From the NCBI GenBank assembly GCA_040224245.1, contig JBEGIR010000032.1:1-64000 (forward strand): a DNA stretch of 64,000 nucleotides, written 5' to 3'. Shown here piece after piece: positions 54,418 through 62,709 of this stretch; position 1 is the stretch's first letter, and each line of letters opens with the position of its first letter. A program made the translations under genes and the position numbers. Source of the stretch: Puniceicoccaceae bacterium. GTDB lineage: Bacteria > Verrucomicrobiota > Verrucomicrobiia > Opitutales > JAFGAQ01. Below the pieces are notes generated by a model. It had not been told where the DNA came from, ran no database searches, and saw nothing but the letters and a program-made list of their open reading frames with translations.

Positions 54418-57159
54418 ATGTCAATGACCCTACTGTACCGACGTTTGCTGAGCGTCGTCCTTTGCGCTGCCGGACTCGTCGGCATGACCCTGACCGCAGA
54501 GCGCATGCGTTTAAACGACGACTGGGCCTTTGCGCTCGGCCACGCCTCCGATCCCGCACAGGATTTTCAACACGCTACCGGTTACTTTTCCTATCTCGCC
54601 AAGACTGGCTTCGGCGACGGCCCCGCCAGTACGGCGTTTGATGATCGCACCTGGCGACGTGTCAACTTGCCACACGATTGGGCGATTGAGGTGCCTTTCG
54701 ACCCGCGTGGCAGTCACAGCCACGGTTACAAAGCCATGGGGCCGGGATTTCCCGAAACCAGCGTGGGATGGTACCGTAAGCAGGTTTTTATCCCGGAGTC
54801 GGATCTGGGAAAAAAGATCTATGTCGAGTTCGATGGCATTTATCGGGATGCCGATGTGTTCATCAATGGATTTTTTGTCGGCAATGAACCCAGCGGATAT
54901 CTGGGCCAACAACATGACCTCACAGACTATCTCAACTACGGCGGGAACAACGTGATTGTCGTACGGGTGGATGCCTCCATGGAGGAGGGATGGTTCTACG
55001 AGGGAGCTGGTATCTATCGCCATGCATGGCTCACCAAAAAACATCCGCTCCATTTTGTGAAGGACGGAGTCTGGGTGAATCCGCAATTGAGCGCCAACTC
55101 CTGGACCGTGCATCTGCAATCCGAAGTGAAAAACCACCTGCGCGAGTCCGCAGCATTCACGGTGCACTACCGCATCCTCAATGCAGCTGGTGAAGTAGTG
55201 CATTCGCATGAATCCGCTCAGCACCCTCTCGATGCCGGAGAAATGGTAGTGGATCATTCCGATCTGCATCTGGCTTTTGATCCCGATCTCTGGTCCATCA
55301 AATCCCCCACGCTCTATCGCATCGAGGCGGATATCATGCTCGGCGATGAGTTGACGGATAGGTTTTCCACCGACTTTGGATTTCGCACCCTCGAATGGGA
55401 TCCGGATCGCGGGTTTTTTCTGAACGGAAAGTCCGTCAAAATTGTCGGCAGTAACAACCACCAGGATCACGCGGGTGTCGGCGCAGCGATTCCCGACAGT
55501 TTGCAGGAGTGGCGGCTGCGCCAGCTCATGGCCATGGGTCACAATGCCTACCGCACTTCGCACAACCCGCCCACCACGGAACTGCTGCAGGCCTGCGACC
55601 GACTCGGTATACTGGTGATCAATGAAACACGCCTCATGGGCATCAACCCCTACCACTTCAGACAGCTCGAGCGTCTGGTGCGGCGTGACCGCAACCACCC
55701 CAGCGTCATCCTCTGGGGGCTTGGCAATGAGGAGTGGGCCATCGAGGGCAACATCAAGGGAGCGCGCATCACCCAAACCATGCAGGATTTCTGCCATCGC
55801 CTCGATCCCACGCGCTATGCCACCGTTGCCATCAGCGGTGGATGGGGAGGCATCTCCCAAGTCGTGCAGGTCGCCGGAGTCAACTACATTGGCCAGGCCG
55901 ATCCCGACCAGCAACACAAGGACTATCCCTGGCAAATCATCCTCGGAACCGAAGAAACCACCACCCAGCAAACCCGTGGGATCTATGTGCGAGACGACGA
56001 ACGCTGCCACCTGCCCCCACTCGAGGACGGCAGCTCCCGTGGAAATTGCGAAATCGGCTGGAAATATTATGCCGAGCGGGATTGGGGAGCGGGTGTGCTC
56101 TTCTGGACCGGATTTGACTACCGTGGTGAACCCACGCCTTTTGGCTATCCGGCGATTGCTTCGCAGTTTGGCATTCTTGACACCTGCGGATTTCCCAAGG
56201 ACAGTTTTTACTACTTGAAATCCTGGTGGACCGATGAACCGGTACTGCATCTCTTCCCTCACTGGAATTGGCCGGGTCGGGAAGGCGAAAGCATCGAAGT
56301 GCGCCTGCACAGCAACTGTGCAAATGCCGAACTCTTCCTGAACGAACGCTCACTGGGGTCGCAGGACATGCCAGTCAACGGACACCTCGCCTGGCAGGTT
56401 CTCTACGAGTCCGGTGACTTGAAGGTGATCGGCACCTGGGCAGATGGTTCGAAGCGCACGGAAAGCGTGAGCACCACCGGTTCCGCCGCACGCATCGAGC
56501 TGATCGCGGATCGCACCCAGCTCGCACCCGACCGCAATGAGGTCGCCATGGTCACCGTTCGCGTGCTCGATGAGGCCGGTCGCGTCGTCCCCACCGCTGA
56601 AGATCTGATCCATTTGGAAGCATCCGGAGTCGGCGAAATCCTCGGCGTCGGCAACGGGAACCCCTCATCCCTCGAGGCAGATGTCTACGTCGAACGCGTC
56701 TGGGGTGAACCCATTGGCGAATGGACCGCACCCAATCCCGCCGACCCGGACACCGCCATTCTCTGGGAAACCCAGTTCGATGCACCCAACGTAGAGGACA
56801 ACACCTCCGTCACACTGCTCTTCAATGCGCTTGGTGAAAACCAGCGCATCGTGCTCAATGGCGAGGAATTGGAAGCCGGTACGCTACAACTGGCGCTCGA
56901 GGCCGGAAGCCTGAAACCCACCGGAAATCTCCTGCGCATCGAGGCCACACCGTTCCCAGTCTGGCGCGATCGCGAGGGTTTGTTCCAGCTGCACCCCGCC
57001 AGTTTCCGCTTTGAACAGGCACCCGAAGCGTGGAAGCGCAAGGTCTTCAACGGCTTGGCTCAGGTCATTCTCGGCGCCACGCCGGAGCAGGGAACCCTCA
57101 CACTCAAGGCCAGTGCCGATGGGTTGATCAGTGACACGCTGACCGTAGAGATTCGATAA
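54418..57159 (+). CDS. GH2-family beta-galactosidase-like enzyme
   Basis: 913 residues from the ATG at 54418; longer frames to 54154 overlap the divergent GH127 start. Signal peptide LLYRRLLSVVLCAAGLVGMTLTA. The N-terminal sugar-binding domain has VNLPHDWAIEVPF and GWYRKQVFIP, then an Ig-like domain, then the TIM barrel with SHNPPTTELLQACDRLGILV, acid/base Glu in LWGLGNEEW (about residue 437) and nucleophile Glu in ILGTEETTTQQTRGIY (about 510). C-terminal DUF4982-like and GH2 domain-5-like modules follow (ELIADRTQLAPD, GVGNGNPSS). Exported. The linkage is likely beta-galactoside or a related beta-glycoside. With GH127 and GH43 it suggests attack on arabinogalactan-like or arabinosylated glycans (inference). 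Confidence 0.92.
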   Translation: MSMTLLYRRLLSVVLCAAGLVGMTLTAERMRLNDDWAFALGHASDPAQDFQHATGYFSYLAKTGFGDGPASTAFDDRTWRRVNLPHDWAIEVPFDPRGSHSHGYKAMGPGFPETSVGWYRKQVFIPESDLGKKIYVEFDGIYRDADVFINGFFVGNEPSGYLGQQHDLTDYLNYGGNNVIVVRVDASMEEGWFYEGAGIYRHAWLTKKHPLHFVKDGVWVNPQLSANSWTVHLQSEVKNHLRESAAFTVHYRILNAAGEVVHSHESAQHPLDAGEMVVDHSDLHLAFDPDLWSIKSPTLYRIEADIMLGDELTDRFSTDFGFRTLEWDPDRGFFLNGKSVKIVGSNNHQDHAGVGAAIPDSLQEWRLRQLMAMGHNAYRTSHNPPTTELLQACDRLGILVINETRLMGINPYHFRQLERLVRRDRNHPSVILWGLGNEEWAIEGNIKGARITQTMQDFCHRLDPTRYATVAISGGWGGISQVVQVAGVNYIGQADPDQQHKDYPWQIILGTEETTTQQTRGIYVRDDERCHLPPLEDGSSRGNCEIGWKYYAERDWGAGVLFWTGFDYRGEPTPFGYPAIASQFGILDTCGFPKDSFYYLKSWWTDEPVLHLFPHWNWPGREGESIEVRLHSNCANAELFLNERSLGSQDMPVNGHLAWQVLYESGDLKVIGTWADGSKRTESVSTTGSAARIELIADRTQLAPDRNEVAMVTVRVLDEAGRVVPTAEDLIHLEASGVGEILGVGNGNPSSLEADVYVERVWGEPIGEWTAPNPADPDTAILWETQFDAPNVEDNTSVTLLFNALGENQRIVLNGEELEAGTLQLALEAGSLKPTGNLLRIEATPFPVWRDREGLFQLHPASFRFEQAPEAWKRKVFNGLAQVILGATPEQGTLTLKASADGLISDTLTVEIR

Positions 57160-57585
57160 CCTTCCAGCGCCCCGGCAACAGCCATCTGTGCTTTTCCGGG
57201 GCAGCTTTTCCATTGTTTCATGCAAGGGGTTCAACGCACCCTTCACTCATGCGAATGATTGTTTGAGATACTGAATCCAGGATTTCACAAAACACTGATC
57301 ATCCATCACGTTTCCGTAGGGTTCGCGTTCACCGCGATGCCGCATCCTGTGAGGTAACTGAGATCTCCGGCTAGCGAAGACCCTACGTTTCTGTTCAGTG
57401 AACAAAACCAGAACCCGTATCAAAGTACTGCGATCCATCGGAGCTGCAATAACCCCGACGAGTTGAGGACCCAACCCCTTTTTCCGCTGTTTCGCAGTCT
57501 ATGTGGGTCAGAGGAGGCTGGCATTCGCCAGCCGATGTTACCTGATTGAGTTGTTTAAACCCTAAAGGGTATAAGCCAAACCGCC
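57160..57585. repeat. 426-bp intergenic stretch rich in inverted repeats
   Basis: No convincing gene. Inverted repeats seen: GCCCCGG/CCGGGGC (57169-57175, 57196-57202), a possible weak GH2 terminator followed by AGCTTTTCC; CGTAGGGT/ACCCTACG (57315-57322, 57380-57387) with inner TCGC/GCGA arms; GGCTGGC-ATTC-GCCAGCC (57516-57533); and the palindrome ACCCTAAAGGGT (57559-57570). This could be a structured RNA, REP-like elements or a decayed mobile sequence. A 75-codon frame on the minus strand has no protein character. Confidence 0.5.
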
Positions 57586-58851
57586 TCACTCCTTCAGTGC
57601 TGCATCGCGCATCAGGTTTTCCCCGTTCCACAGGCGCACGGACGTCCAGGGCTGAGCGTCTCCGCTCCAGAATGCGTGCTGCGGAGGCAATCCGAGCGGG
57701 AGCAGGCCCGTCGCACAAAGGTAGCAGCTCCCCGTCGAGATGTAGGCCTCTCCCAGAGCGGGCTGATGGCCCACCAATCCAATGGTCAACCATCCTCCGG
57801 CATCATAAGTGCCCGGTGCCTGCATCAGGCGTAACATCACTGCGGTCATCGCCTCGCGCACCTGCGCGGGTGCAAGGGTTTCAGGCAAGCGTTCCTGCAG
57901 AGCCGCCTGCGCCAGGTGCTGAAACGCACCCATGCGGTACACGATGGATCGCCCAATCGCAGGGAAGGTGCCATCGGGAGCAATGAGTCGCTCCTGAATG
58001 GCTGCATAACGTGAAAAGCGACGGGCAATCGCTTCCACAGTCGCATCCGAGATCATTGCGTTCGCCTGCATTGTGCTCGCCAAATCCATCAGCATGGGCT
58101 GGATCACATAACTGTTGTAATAATCCCAGTGAAACTCGGGTCCATCCCCATACATGCCATCGCCCAGATACCACTCCTTGTGCTTGTTGAGCGGAAGGCT
58201 CATGCGCATCTCGTCAAAGGGTAGCCCAAACCTCAGGAAAAATGCCTCCACCATCGCACTGAAGAGCAGCCAATTCGAGTAGTAGGGATTGACCTCGCGC
58301 GTCGCGCGCAGGCATCGAACCAGGTGCGCCTGATCCGTCGAATCCAGCGCCTGCCACAAGCGCCGGGGTGCACGCAGCATCGCGTGTGCAAGAAAAGCAG
58401 CGTCCACCAGCATCTGCTTCTCCATGCGCGCAAAGAGATAATCGGGGGAATCCGGATCCACAATGGAACGCACGGTCTCCACCGCCTGTTGCCGAAACTG
58501 ATCTTTCAGCACACGCTCGGACTGCGATCCCACTTCATCACATTCCAGCCAGGGGGCAATGCCCGCCAGCAACCGACCCACCGCTTCCAGATACGTGCAC
58601 TCACGCTCATCCCAAGCTTCTGGTGATTTTTCAACCGGCATGCGTTGCTTCAGCTCGCGCCCACTGCCCGCCCGCAAAACCGGCGAAGCAATGCCTTCGA
58701 GCATCTCTACCCAAAGCTCACGGATCTGCGCGCCACTGCGTTTCGCATCATAACCCTGCTCCTGTGTTTCAGATTTGGGGTTGCCCGCCAGCAATAAACT
58801 GCCCCCCGCCATCGCCGGAACCACTTTCAAAAAGGATCGTCGCTGCATCAT
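57586..58851 (-). CDS. DUF2264-family protein with Tat-type leader
   Basis: 421 residues. The leader MQRRSFLKVVPAMAGGSLLLAG is twin-arginine type. The body is an all-alpha (alpha/alpha)6-like fold with DUF2264 hallmarks: SNWLLFSAMVEAFFL, WYLGDGMYGDGPEFHWDYYNSYVIQPML and GRSIVYRMGAFQHLAQ, and near the end YISTGSCYLCATGLLPLGLP. The family is found with polysaccharide-degradation genes and is thought to contain uronidase/lyase-like enzymes, but its activity is not settled. Start ATG at 58851 or 58848. Convergent with GH2 across the repeat-rich gap. Confidence 0.88.
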   Translation of the reverse strand: MMQRRSFLKVVPAMAGGSLLLAGNPKSETQEQGYDAKRSGAQIRELWVEMLEGIASPVLRAGSGRELKQRMPVEKSPEAWDERECTYLEAVGRLLAGIAPWLECDEVGSQSERVLKDQFRQQAVETVRSIVDPDSPDYLFARMEKQMLVDAAFLAHAMLRAPRRLWQALDSTDQAHLVRCLRATREVNPYYSNWLLFSAMVEAFFLRFGLPFDEMRMSLPLNKHKEWYLGDGMYGDGPEFHWDYYNSYVIQPMLMDLASTMQANAMISDATVEAIARRFSRYAAIQERLIAPDGTFPAIGRSIVYRMGAFQHLAQAALQERLPETLAPAQVREAMTAVMLRLMQAPGTYDAGGWLTIGLVGHQPALGEAYISTGSCYLCATGLLPLGLPPQHAFWSGDAQPWTSVRLWNGENLMRDAALKE

Positions 58852-58970
58852 GAAATGCAATTTTGCGCCAATTCACCGTCCAAAACGAACTTTTTCGCCT
58901 CAGACTGTCGGAGCCTCCAAATCAGGGTTGCGCTTTTGCCCAAATCCCAAACAATCACCTGTCTTTTCGT

Positions 58971-59046
<76 letters not shown>

Positions 59047-59143
59047 GCTTTTTCAACTAGCCAGTATTGCATGGATTCGGCACTTGCCGCTATCTCCAGG
59101 AGCCGAAGTGACGCTTACTTCCAGCACTGAGTGTAGGAGTGCC

Positions 59144-61441
59144 TCAGAAAACCGGGCGCACGGGTTCGGACTCCAGATCCTCGAGCATGTATTCGGGGAT
59201 TTCCAGTTCGCTGTCGACTTCCATGGTCAGGCCGGGCATGCGGGTCTTGAGCAAGGATGAAACCCCCGAAAGGGATCGCTCAGGATCCCGACTGCGCGTT
59301 TCCCGCACTCGATCCAATTCGTGTTTGCCCTCAAAACTGCCATCCGGAGCCGGAATGCGAACATCTTCAAAGCGACGATCAAAGCCGAAGCGCGAGGCTG
59401 TTTGCAATCGCCCCGTTGCGTTGCCCAGAAAGCGCTGGAAAAGATCCTCTTCCTCTTCTTCATCCATTTCCGAAAGCATCTCCATGACAAAATCCGCATC
59501 AAAGACCAGCGTGCCATAGGCCTGATCAAACGCCACGCTGGTGGGCGAACTGGGAGCCATCTCCAGTGAGCGGTTGTCGGCCATTGCCGAGTTTACGCCT
59601 TTGACAATCGTCTGCGCCAGATTGCCCGATGAACGGGAGCGCGAAGCCGCCGCAATTGAAGCAGACTGCACCGCTTCGGTAACCACATCGGAGATTTCGC
59701 CTCGTGTGGTATCGCCCGGATCGTATGAAGGGGCTTCCAGAACATTGTCGGCAATGCGACGTGTCTCCTGCTGAGGTTCGGGCTGACGGTCCGAGGGTTC
59801 CGTCTGGTCACCTTCTCCCGACTGGATGATGCCCTGCGGACTTTCCATGAGCAGGTTCGACTGCGAAAAACTCAACTTGGCAACCTTGCTTGCGGTGCTG
59901 GCGTTGGGAATGGTGGACTGCGCTTGCTGCACCTGGGTGAGTCGTTCCGAATTCAAACTGGTCTGCTTAACCGATACGGTATCCGGGTATGGATTCACAC
60001 GATTTTGGATCGGGGTTTCGGTTTGCAGTGGAATTTCGACTTCCACCTGCTGGGTCATGTCGGGTGACTGCATCTGGGGCAGTGATGCAATGCTCTCCCG
60101 GATCGCCACTGCAATGCTCTCCTGAGCCAGCGCATTCATGTTGACCGTCATTTCCTGAAGGCTCGCCTCAAGTCTCTCCTCGATTTTTGAGGTCAGGAAA
60201 AGGGAACCGGATAGCGCCGCAAGAATCAAGTGCAGCAAAAAGGATGCGATCAGACATCGCGGCAGCAACTTCAACTCCGAGTCGAGCAACAGCTTGAGCA
60301 GGTAGTGGATCGCCAATCCAGCCAGCACCAGCAGCAATACAATGAGCAGCACATTTCGCAGCAGATCATAGTCAAATCGACTGAGTACCTGCCGGGATTG
60401 GGTGCTGTAGTACTTCAGCATGCGCGGATGGATCGAGTAGACGTTGGAAACAAAGATCATCTCCGATCCACGGGAGTAAAAGGTCGGGTAATACTCGTCC
60501 ATGGTTGAGTTGACGGGCTTTCCCAGATTCTCCGGTTCGATGTACTCGCCCTGGAAGAAGCGGCTCAACCAAATGTCATTCTCACCCACTCCGCCCGGTC
60601 GATCCGAGGAAAAGTACAAAATATCCGAGCCATTGGGCATCGCCGCATGAAACTCATCCCACTCGGAATTCACACGTTCGAGGTAATGCGAATCCCCAAA
60701 GATTGGCAGCGTCTCCGAAGCAGGCACACCTTCCATGATCACATCGCTGCGATAGAGGTCCCAATCCGCTGCATCTGCTTCCCCATCCGGGCGAAGGTTC
60801 TGTTTTTCCGACTCAACCACTGCACCGAGCGGCTTGGGACGATTCGAAGAGAAAAAAATGGATTTCCCATCGGGTGAAAATGTCGCAAACCCTTCATCGT
60901 GCTCCGAATTCACGGTTTCCCCGAGATTCACGGGTTCCGTCCATCGATCCCCTGTTCGCTGACTGATGTAAAGGTCGTAGCCACCTCGGGTGCTCGGGCG
61001 GTTGGATTGGAAAATCAGCCAGTTCCCGTCACGGCTGAGACTCGGTCCGCGTTCGTCATAACCGGTATTGATGAATCCGCTCAGGGCAACAGGTTTGCTC
61101 CATCCCTGCTCACCGCGCTCGGAGATGAAGAGATCCATGTTGTCTCTCGAAAACATACGGGAGAGGATCAGCGTATTGCCATCCTCAGACACCGTCGCTT
61201 CCATGTTGCCACGCAGCAAATTCAGTTCCCCTTTCAAAAACTCGGGCTGTTCCCAGAGATTGAGCACCAGCGTGGAGTGAATGGCACGGCGGTTGATGCT
61301 CTCCCCATCCACATAATACCGCAGATATCCAAGCCCAAACAACATTCCGATGCTGAACACGATCAGCGCAGCGAGCACGAGGAACACCGGAGATACGATG
61401 AACTTGCTCAATGCCTTCTTGATGGTCTCGGAAATACCCAT
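59144..61441 (-). CDS. PD40 beta-propeller protein with TonB/TolA-like transmembrane segment
   Basis: 765 residues from the ATG at 61441 (a frame to 61564 runs through the exbD end). Helix 1 spans ~14-37. Residues ~80-345 hold PD40 (WD40-like) repeats such as LSRDGNWLIFQSNRP..GGYDLYIS, FSPDGKSIFFSSNRP and LYFSSDRPGGVGENDIW, as in TolB-like and Bacteroidota envelope proteins. Helices 2 (~362-385) and 3 (~395-417) follow. Helix 3 has Ser400-x3-His404 (SFLLH), the SxxxH pattern of TonB/TolA anchors that engages ExbB/ExbD or TolQ/TolR. A ~345-residue Gln/Ser/Glu-rich extracytoplasmic region follows. The orientation of helix 3 (N-in, C-out) fits. It lies 68 bp after exbD in the same operon. Confidence 0.8.
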   Translation of the reverse strand: MGISETIKKALSKFIVSPVFLVLAALIVFSIGMLFGLGYLRYYVDGESINRRAIHSTLVLNLWEQPEFLKGELNLLRGNMEATVSEDGNTLILSRMFSRDNMDLFISERGEQGWSKPVALSGFINTGYDERGPSLSRDGNWLIFQSNRPSTRGGYDLYISQRTGDRWTEPVNLGETVNSEHDEGFATFSPDGKSIFFSSNRPKPLGAVVESEKQNLRPDGEADAADWDLYRSDVIMEGVPASETLPIFGDSHYLERVNSEWDEFHAAMPNGSDILYFSSDRPGGVGENDIWLSRFFQGEYIEPENLGKPVNSTMDEYYPTFYSRGSEMIFVSNVYSIHPRMLKYYSTQSRQVLSRFDYDLLRNVLLIVLLLVLAGLAIHYLLKLLLDSELKLLPRCLIASFLLHLILAALSGSLFLTSKIEERLEASLQEMTVNMNALAQESIAVAIRESIASLPQMQSPDMTQQVEVEIPLQTETPIQNRVNPYPDTVSVKQTSLNSERLTQVQQAQSTIPNASTASKVAKLSFSQSNLLMESPQGIIQSGEGDQTEPSDRQPEPQQETRRIADNVLEAPSYDPGDTTRGEISDVVTEAVQSASIAAASRSRSSGNLAQTIVKGVNSAMADNRSLEMAPSSPTSVAFDQAYGTLVFDADFVMEMLSEMDEEEEEDLFQRFLGNATGRLQTASRFGFDRRFEDVRIPAPDGSFEGKHELDRVRETRSRDPERSLSGVSSLLKTRMPGLTMEVDSELEIPEYMLEDLESEPVRPVF

Positions 61442-61509
61442 GCTCAAATTCTGGAATCGCTGCTTTGTGAGTGCTGCAATCTGTAAACGGGGAATGTCAT
61501 TACTGAAGC

Positions 61510-61920
61510 CTACAAGGTGGTCATGTAACCAATGTTGGCTTCGCTGATGCCCACCCTTCGGCACGACGCAATCGCCTGCGCTACCTGGCCGTGCAGGGCA
61601 TTGCGGTCCGCGCGCACAAGCACCTTCTGGTCCGGGTTGCGCTGCACCACATCGATCAACTCCTCATTGAGTCCCTCGAGGTCCATGCGACGGTCATTCA
61701 AATAGTAGCTTCCGTCATTGCGGATGTTGATGACAAGCACCTGCACTGCCGAACTCAGGGTCAGATCGGTTTCAGGCAGGTTCACCGCCATATCCGTCTC
61801 CTGCTCGTGGAACGACATCGTGACCAGAAAGAAGATGATCAGGATGAACATGATGTCCACCAACGAGGAGGTATCAATGAGCTGATCTGCCCCCACGTCT
61901 TCGCCGGAATCGATTCTCAT
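61510..61920 (-). CDS. ExbD/TolR-family biopolymer transport protein
   Basis: 136 residues. A single N-terminal membrane helix follows a short cytoplasmic segment; LVDIMFILIIFFLVTM contains the essential intramembrane Asp (Asp22), equivalent to ExbD Asp25. The periplasmic domain has INIRNDGSYYLNDRRMDLEGL, VLVRADRNALHGQVAQAIASCRRVGI, the standard ExbD/TolR C-domain. It converts proton flow through ExbB into motion of TonB- or TolA-like partners. It starts 3 bp after the exbB-like stop, implying translational coupling. No tonB gene is adjacent; the downstream propeller protein may take that role. Confidence 0.93.
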   Translation of the reverse strand: MRIDSGEDVGADQLIDTSSLVDIMFILIIFFLVTMSFHEQETDMAVNLPETDLTLSSAVQVLVINIRNDGSYYLNDRRMDLEGLNEELIDVVQRNPDQKVLVRADRNALHGQVAQAIASCRRVGISEANIGYMTTL

Positions 61921-61923
61921 AAA

Positions 61924-62673
61924 TCAGGCCTCCAGCTTGAGTCGGGTGCGGAAGAAGCGGAAAATAAAGCGATTTCCAATCTCCTCATAGTTCTCCGCGA
62001 TCTTGTCGATCCGGTTGTTGAAATAAAAATAGACGATCAGGGTCGGGATTGCGATCGTCAGTCCCGCCGCCGTGGTGACCATCGCCTGGTAAATCCCCTC
62101 AGCGAGCAATTCGGCCTTATTGATCGACTGACTGCTCAACGCAACTGTCTGGAATGCCCGGATCATCCCGACCACGGTTCCCAGAAGTCCGAGCAGCGGG
62201 GAGACGCTCCCGATCAAGCGAAGCGAACGAATGCTACGACGCAGTTTACGCACACGCAGGCTCGCAGTATCCGCCATGGCCTTCTCCACTTCCACCGTTT
62301 CGTGTTCCCAATGGTCCAGACCGGTCAAAAACATGTCCGCAAGTGGGCCGGGGTGATTTTTGCATACCTCCTTGGCCTTGCCAACCTTGCCCGATTTTGT
62401 GCCATCAAGCACACCGATGAGTTCATCTTCGAGTCCGGAGGGAACCATGTTTTTGTGACCCAAACTGATGAATCGCTCCATCGTGATCGTTACCGCAAGC
62501 ACCGAACACAATGCCAGCGGAATCATGACGATGCCTCCCTTGGACAACAGTGTGAACAGCGAATCGGTGCGCTCCACGGTTTGCACGGTCTCGACCGTCT
62601 GCCCCATGAGGGCCATTCCGGCCAGGACGGCTGCCAGACCCATGAATAGAAGATTACGTTGGTGTGTTAGCAT
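61924..62673 (-). CDS. MotA/TolQ/ExbB proton-channel family protein
   Basis: 249 residues. An N-terminal hydrophobic segment (LLFMGLAAVLAGMALMG) may be a signal peptide or extra helix, as in longer ExbB proteins. Channel helices follow at GGIVMIPLALCSVLAVTITMERF, SVSPLLGLLGTVVGMIRAF and AMVTTAAGLTIAIPTLIVYFYF; the last two carry the conserved pore Thr residues. The middle ~90 residues form the cytoplasmic helical domain. Forms the pentameric proton channel around ExbD. Second gene in the operon, between the TPR gene and exbD. Confidence 0.93.
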   Translation of the reverse strand: MLTHQRNLLFMGLAAVLAGMALMGQTVETVQTVERTDSLFTLLSKGGIVMIPLALCSVLAVTITMERFISLGHKNMVPSGLEDELIGVLDGTKSGKVGKAKEVCKNHPGPLADMFLTGLDHWEHETVEVEKAMADTASLRVRKLRRSIRSLRLIGSVSPLLGLLGTVVGMIRAFQTVALSSQSINKAELLAEGIYQAMVTTAAGLTIAIPTLIVYFYFNNRIDKIAENYEEIGNRFIFRFFRTRLKLEA

Positions 62674-62709
62674 GATGTGAATGTCGTTCCTTCCTCGATC
62701 CTCAAATGG

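Noticed and set aside
54511-56310. A 599-codon minus-strand open frame opposite the GH2 gene
   Set aside because: GH2 motifs and domain order on the plus strand are unambiguous; the antisense product resembles no family and starts and ends inside GH2.
57247-57474. A 75-codon minus-strand frame in the GH2-DUF2264 gap
   Set aside because: It runs through the inverted repeats at 57315-57387 and its product has no protein-like features.
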